DNA of 64,000 bases from NCBI GenBank assembly GCA_019925795.1, contig CM034311.1, positions 42,821,472 to 42,885,471 on the forward strand, in the 5' to 3' direction. Below are positions 58,501 to 64,000 of this stretch, piece after piece; the first letter of the stretch is position 1; every line of letters starts with the position of its first letter. The position numbers and the translations under genes are program-made. Origin of the DNA: Dendrobium chrysotoxum. Lineage: Eukaryota > Streptophyta > Magnoliopsida > Asparagales > Orchidaceae. The notes under the pieces are model-generated. The model worked only from the letters and a program-made list of their open reading frames with translations. It was not told the origin of the DNA and ran no database searches.

Positions 58501-61377
58501 CGATACAGACACGAATCTGCCCGTTCTTTTTCCGGACTGGAACAATGTTGGCAAGCCAAGTAGGGTACTTCTCTTCACGAATGAAATCGGCCTCTATAAG
58601 CTTCTTAGTTTCAGCGATCACCTGTTGTTCTATTTCTAACCTCATCCTACGAGGTGCTTGTTTAACAGGGACTGCGTCAGACTTAATGGCTAGTTTATGG
58701 ACTGCTACATCTGGATTTAGACCAGGCATCTCGGTGTAGTTCCAGGCAAAGCAATCTTTAAACTCTGAGAGTAGCTCGATGTATTCTTGAGCCTCTGAGT
58801 CAGATAACAAGACACTATGAAAAATAGGTCTAGGATCTGATTCAGTGCCTAAGTTTACCTCACACAACTCGTCCATGGCAGAAGTGATGCCATCTTCAAA
58901 CTCTTGAGGAGCATCGAGTACTCTATCCTCATCATCACCCGGGTCTTCTTTATCGGTAAGAGAAACAACCGGGTATGAGTGGGAAACCGTTCGGATGTTA
59001 GCATGGTTAGGTGAGCTCTGCTCGACATAACCTAAGCCTTGCTTAGTTTGAGGCATATCAGTCCGCCAAACACGAGCCTGTCGTAGAGCTTGTTCATCTG
59101 ACCAAGTCGAGATGACTGCACCCCGCTCTACACAGTCTTCCACGAAAGGAGAAAAATAACGAGGGGCAGTCGTGACCCTGTTATCCATAGCGGTCTCCGC
59201 TGAACCCTGACTCCCAGGACCCAGTGGGGCACCTACACTATGGGATAACGAGGCACACTCACTAGCTCGTGGTGGCACAAAGGTTTCGTACAGAGGAGGC
59301 GGAGGGCAACCTCTAACTTGTAGTGCGCCACCATCACTAGTGGAGGGGGTAACCAAAGATCTTTGGTGAGACTCCTCAACTCTTATTCCACGTATCTGAC
59401 GGGAAAGGGATTGTTGACTAGTGGTCTGACGTCGGGGGTCTACCTCCTCGTCTGAACCACTGTCAATAACTAAACCACCCTCGGGTATCAGGTACCTACA
59501 AAAGGTAGGCAGTGAACTATAATCAGTGAAGTCGGGGCTGGTGAGGAGCTGAGCGATGAGGGGTAGTGATCATCTCATCGTCAGAGGAGTTGGACTCGAC
59601 AGTCAAAGGAGAAGCATAAAGATATGAGGGAGGAGGGATTTGAGTATCGTAGTTTCGCGGCGGGCGAGTCGATCCTCTACCTCTACCTCTACCTCGCTCT
59701 CCCCTACCTCTACTAGGGGGAACATCGTGCCCAACTGCAAATTGGAAAGGAGATCTAACAGGATCTGCAGTGGAGGTATCTGTCTCAATACTAACCTGTG
59801 ACGGACCTTGCACAGGTAGCTGTACAGGACCCTGTACAGTACTGGCAGGTGTCACTGGTGACTGGGCAGAAGGAGGTTTACTCTTCTTACGAGGTATGTA
59901 AGCTCAGCATCATCGTAAATAGAGGACCTCATGCACGGAAAAGGGTTGGGTATCCCCGGAATGGAGTACTCGACTTCATTCCTCATATACTTCATACATT
60001 GGTGCAGGGTGGAGGGCACCATTCCATACTCATGAATCCAGGGCCTTCCTAAGAGAGCCCTGTATGAAGTATCCGCCTCGATCACATGAAACTTCGCCTC
60101 AGTAAGGAAATTTCCAAACTTCAGGGGTAGGGTGATAGACCCTAGGGCACGCTGTCCTTGGTCGTTGAAGCCTTTCAACATAATCTTATCAGAGGTTAAC
60201 TTCAAATGACCCAGGGAGAGGCTCTTCAAAGTTTCATAACTCAGAATGTTTACTGAAGCTCCTTGGTCAATGAGGACCCTGTTCAACTCATAACCATTGA
60301 CTTCAGCGGTGACATACAAAGGACGATTGTGATCAGAGGTACCCAAGAGGAGATCACGATCTGAAAAGGTAATGCACGGCATCTCTCTCAGAAGGCATGC
60401 ATCTCCAACAGATTCGGAAGCAAAGAAGGCTTGATAGGACTCTGGTTCGAGTAGTGCTTTTACCAGGGTCTCTCTCAAGTCAGAGGACATCATCAGAGCG
60501 TCATAGACACTGAGAAGGGCAGGAATTTTCCTTAAATGGGCCAACACATTGTAATCGACCTCCAGCTGAGGGCCTTTCCCTTTCTCCTTAGACTGCTCTT
60601 GGGAGGAAGGGATATGATCGTCCTGCTGGGTAACAATGTTCTTGTCTTTCTCTTTTGTATTCTTAGCCGTCCTAGGTGGAAGAACCTTCCCTGAACGCAA
60701 GTGAACTTCCTGTATCGAGTCATCTCTGACAGGAGATTCGCTTGGTTCAACGGTGATGGCATGTGTTGGCTCCAAGGAGAGTGACTGGAGTGGGTTCTCG
60801 GATTCATCTTCTGAATCCATGTAACAACCACCCTCCGGAATCATAAAGACTGGTTCCTCATCACACTCAGACTCTTCATCACATACAGAACCATCATAAG
60901 AAACATGTAGAATATTGAAAGAGCGAGTGCTAGAAGAAATAAAAGTAGGAGCAGAACACCAGAAGTAGCCAGAATCACCTTCTTCTATTATTTCATCATC
61001 AGTTGAAGGGAGAACGAAATCCTTCAGCGTAAGTGCCGGAAGGCGTCCCGTCTTCCCCTCAGAAGTTACAACAAACTTTTCCTTTTCATACATCTTTTTA
61101 TTACATAAAATAGGAAAAGAAATGTGCTCAGTAGGCACTACAACAGAAGAAGAAAAAGGAAAAGGTGCTGGCGAAGAAACTGGGCTGGCAACTGTCGATT
61201 TGGCCTGGGTAGGCCTCCTCTCAACTGCCTCTGAACTCTGAACTATCTGCCGGATCATCTGCCTCGTCTTCCGAGAGAGTGCTAACTGCCACTCCCCCTC
61301 AGAACCTCTGGGTGATCTACTACGACTGCTCTGTCTGCCACTCTGGCTGTCACTACAACACTAGAGCCTGAGATCAT
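55559..61377 (-). pseudogene. pol: pol of copy B with many single-base frame changes
   Basis: Same domains as copy A pol: protease (LIDQGASVNIL), RT with YVDD, two RNase H domains, integrase zinc site and DX35E core, ending GQYLKKYYA-like. The frame is broken into about ten pieces by single-base indels, mostly within short homopolymers (for example four C instead of five near 58000, three T instead of four near 57430, one A lost near 56813). It keeps the TAA of copy A at 56466-56464. The indels may be assembly errors rather than real mutations, so 'pseudogene' applies to the sequence as given. Neighbouring gag is in frame through a TAG at 61380-61378. Confidence 0.85.
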
Positions 61378-64000
61378 CTAAACTGTCTGAGGTGTCTTGC
61401 CCTTGGGCTGAACCAGGTCGCTGTCCTGTAGGTGGATCTGCCCACTAGCCATGAGCTTCTCAACTCTGTCCTTGAACACATAGCAGTCTTCTATGACATG
61501 CCCGATATGTCTGTGAAATGGACAATAGAGTGGGTGTTCTGTCTGCCCCTCCTCTTCCACTCTATTGTTGTTCGGGAATGTTAAGATGTTTCTCTTAGTA
61601 AGGAACTTGAAGATCTTCATCACACTTTCCCTTTTAAAGGGATATTCCTTACTAAGCTTCTCCCGTAGGTACTGCTGACTCTCTGGGGTCCTACGGGAGG
61701 GTCTAGACTGCACTGCTGACTGGCCCGGTGTGTGAGACAGCTGAGATGGTGCTGAACTGACTAAGGGCTTCTTGCCCTTATCTGATGGTCCATAAGTACT
61801 GTGTACCTCCCCTCTCCTAGGTGGAGGTGCTCCTGATGACTCCTGCCGCTGAGGTCTACGTGAAGGTTGACTCTCAACCTTAGGAGGGACTGCATCGGGT
61901 ATGCTGTCCTGCAAACTGATCACCTTTGTCAACAACTTCTGAAAGGTTCTGATGCTGAAACCCTTCAGATAAGGTGCTATCGGACCATCTATGTTCTTAA
62001 TAAAATTCTACTGCATGCTGCTCCTGTAACTGGGGCTCACACTGTAGGCTGAGGTTCCTCCATCTGACTATGTAATCTGGGAGAGGCTCTCGGGGCCGCT
62101 GTCTAGTCACAACTAGCTCTCCAACTGTAACTCGGTGCTCTGCACTGACAAACCTCTGAACAAACAACTGCTCAGCTCTGCAAAGGTGCGTACTGAATCG
62201 TTGGGGAGGTCGGCGTACCAGGCAAAGGCCACCCCAACTAAACTGCTGACAAAAAGTCTCAACATCAGTGCATCGTTCCCTCCTATGTTGGCAACAGATG
62301 GCTCGGTACTGGGCTACGTGCTGCCTCGGGTTCCCAAACCCATCAAAGACTCTGAACCTAGGAGGGACAAAATCAGGGGGGTAGGGCTCGTGCTCGTACT
62401 CTACTGGGTAAGGACGCCCCCTGCTAACTACCTCTCCAGACTTCCTGGAGGAAATGGCCTGCTCGACCTTCTGGCAATCAGATCCTGAATCTGTCGGCTG
62501 ACAACTGAACTGACTGACTCTGGACTGGGGTAGTAAAAGCAACTGCTGTCGGTGCCACCGGAACTGCTCTCTGGGCACTGTCTACTCCCACAGGACCTGG
62601 TGCTACTACAGGTGGTGCTGCTGGCTCGTCCCTGGATGTAGCAGGAGTGCCTACGCCCGTCATCTGGGGCATCGCCCCCAAAGCTGTCAACTGAGCTGTC
62701 ATCGCTGCCATGGCCCTGGCCATCTCTGCCATCTGAGTCTGTAACTGTAGTACTGTGGCATCTGTCTCAACTGACCGGGGAGATCCTCCTACCTCAGCTT
62801 CTCCCTGCTCATCATCATCATCTGCCTCTATCTGCTCGTCTGAGTGGCCACGTCTAGTAACCACGCATACTCTGTGTACCGGTATATCTCCATCTGACTC
62901 CTCCTCGAGTAAATCATCCTCAAGTGCATCATCCTCGTAGAGGGTCTGATGGAAGTCCTCTGCATACGGACTCAAAGGGGAAGAAGTCTCGTAAGGGCTA
63001 AGGGCTGGCTCTGCCCGAACCGGTGAACCACTAGGAGAAACTGCAACATCATCGTCCGTTGCTGCATCACAGACCATCGGAACTGCCTCTGATCCGGAAG
63101 GAACAACTGCCTCTAACTGCTCAACTGCCTGAACTGGCTGTACTGCATCGACAGGGGACTCTGCCTGTCGTCGTCTCCACACCCATCTACTGCGACGGGA
63201 CCCAGTAGGGGCAACTGACTGCTGCGGGGCTACTACAACTGAAGGGAGCTGGGGTCTGGGAGGCTCCAACTGCTGCCTCTGTCCATGACGACGTGGGCGT
63301 CGTCCAACAACCGGAGTAACTGTCTGTGGTCTCGCCAACGGAACTGAACTAACAGGCTGCCTGGGTGGCTGTCCTCTCTGCCACCTGTACCTCTGTCTAG
63401 CAGTCTGTCTCTGCAACTGAACGGACGCCTGAGAAATCTGGTGGAGTAACCTCTCTCGACTGACAGGGCCTCGACCCCGCGCTAAGCGGATAATACTCCG
63501 AATCCTCTGAGAGAGGGTTCGAGCAGCATCATCCCTGGGGACCCTAGCGCGTGGTAAAGTAGTAGCGACAGGAGGGGCCGCCGCAATGCGAGCAACGTCC
63601 TCCTCATCACCACTGTGTGTCAGTGGGGAGAAGCGTCCTCCCTGAACCGCTGCTATCTCAGGGGCAACTGTAACGTCCGGGGTAGGGGAAACTGCAACTG
63701 GTCGTGGTGCCCGCTGCCTAGGGACCACTCTCCTCTGAACTGGCTCCTGGTGAGCCAACGAATCTGCCATCCGCTGTCTATCTGCCTCGGATGCAGCCAA
63801 CCGAAGTCTACGGTTTCTATTCCTCCGGGCCCTTCTCCCAAGGCCGGAGGCGGAAGACGAAGCAACATCTGAACCCACCACCTGAGTGGCAGGGGGAACA
63901 GGAAGTACGGGAAGTGTCGGGGTCTGCACGAGGGTCTCTGGGTGAGACAGTCGAGCGAAAGCTGAAACCCGACGGGAGGAAGGCGAAGGAGCCTCGGTCT
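61378..64000 (-). pseudogene. gag: gag of copy B, N-terminus outside window, frame changes
   Basis: Corresponds to copy A gag from about codon 164 onward. It lacks the TGA of copy A (CGA at 63473-63471), so the N-terminal Pro/Arg-rich part and the acidic part are joined in one frame. Single-base changes shift the frame near 62300, near 62500 and near 62010 (for example an extra C in GTTGCCAACATAGG, one A lost in GTAGAATTTTATT). The capsid domain and the YCPFHRHIGHVIEDC segment are retained. Confidence 0.85.

Larger units (their letters stand above)
44047..64000 (-). mobile_element. Giant Tat-type Ty3/gypsy LTR retrotransposon, copy B (5' end outside window)
   Basis: Same family and structure as copy A in reverse orientation: 3' LTR 44047-50649, 3' non-coding region to 55558, pol 55559-61377, gag from 61378 to beyond the edge (64000 corresponds to about 14617 in copy A). 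About 0.8 kb of internal sequence and the 5' LTR are missing from the window. The flanks differ from those of copy A, so the two are separate insertions and not one duplicated segment. The 5 bp next to the LTR (44042-44046, CCGTG) would be the target duplication. Confidence 0.93.

Noticed and set aside
7197..64000. A and B as one inverted segmental duplication
   Set aside because: Similarity stops at the LTR ends. Copy A is flanked by AT-rich DNA and copy B by an RT remnant, as expected for two insertions.

Overview
The window is nuclear DNA from a flowering plant. The evidence is AT-rich intergenic sequence, a spliced gene of the plant-specific DUF1635 family, a Cassandra-type TRIM carrying 5S-rRNA-like LTRs, several plant MITE types, and two copies of a very large Ty3/gypsy retrotransposon of the Tat type. 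The species cannot be named from the sequence. All identifications are by eye; no database was searched.

Layout. 1-7196: old, decayed retroelement debris, namely a ~1 kb direct-repeat pair and a minus-strand element remnant with a deaminated tRNA-Asp-type primer site. 7197-29002: giant retrotransposon copy A (+ strand), with a complete 5' LTR (6,590 bp), PBS, gag, pol (PR-RT-RNase H-second RNase H-INT), a 4.9 kb 3' non-coding region and the first ~1 kb of the 3' LTR, cut off by a 500-N assembly gap (29003-29502). 29503-44046: the only host-gene island, with PIF/Harbinger-like and Mutator-like MITEs, the DUF1635 gene (33322-35452, two exons), more MITEs, a decayed relative of the giant element's LTR, a hAT MITE, the TRIM and two older reverse-transcriptase remnants. 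44047-64000: giant copy B (- strand), with a complete 3' LTR (6,603 bp), 3' non-coding region, pol and most of gag; its 5' part lies beyond the right edge. Copies A and B face each other tail to tail.

How the element works. If the missing part of the 3' LTR of copy A matches its 5' LTR, the element is about 27.4 kb. Gag and pol lie in one frame separated by a single UAG, and both copies also share a UAA inside integrase. The LTR start (U3) is dense in W-box cores (TTGACC/T). The LTR and the 3' non-coding region both contain groups of short hairpins.

Most unusual signal. The 3' non-coding region (about 23930-27900, mirrored at about 50740-54700) holds (i) a regularly spaced row of seven short palindromes, most with AAA loops, and (ii) a triplicated ~290 bp unit whose stem-loops keep pairing although their arm sequences differ between units, i.e. 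apparent compensatory change. I regard this as the best candidate for an undescribed functional structure here. Deamination bias or arm-to-arm conversion could imitate it.
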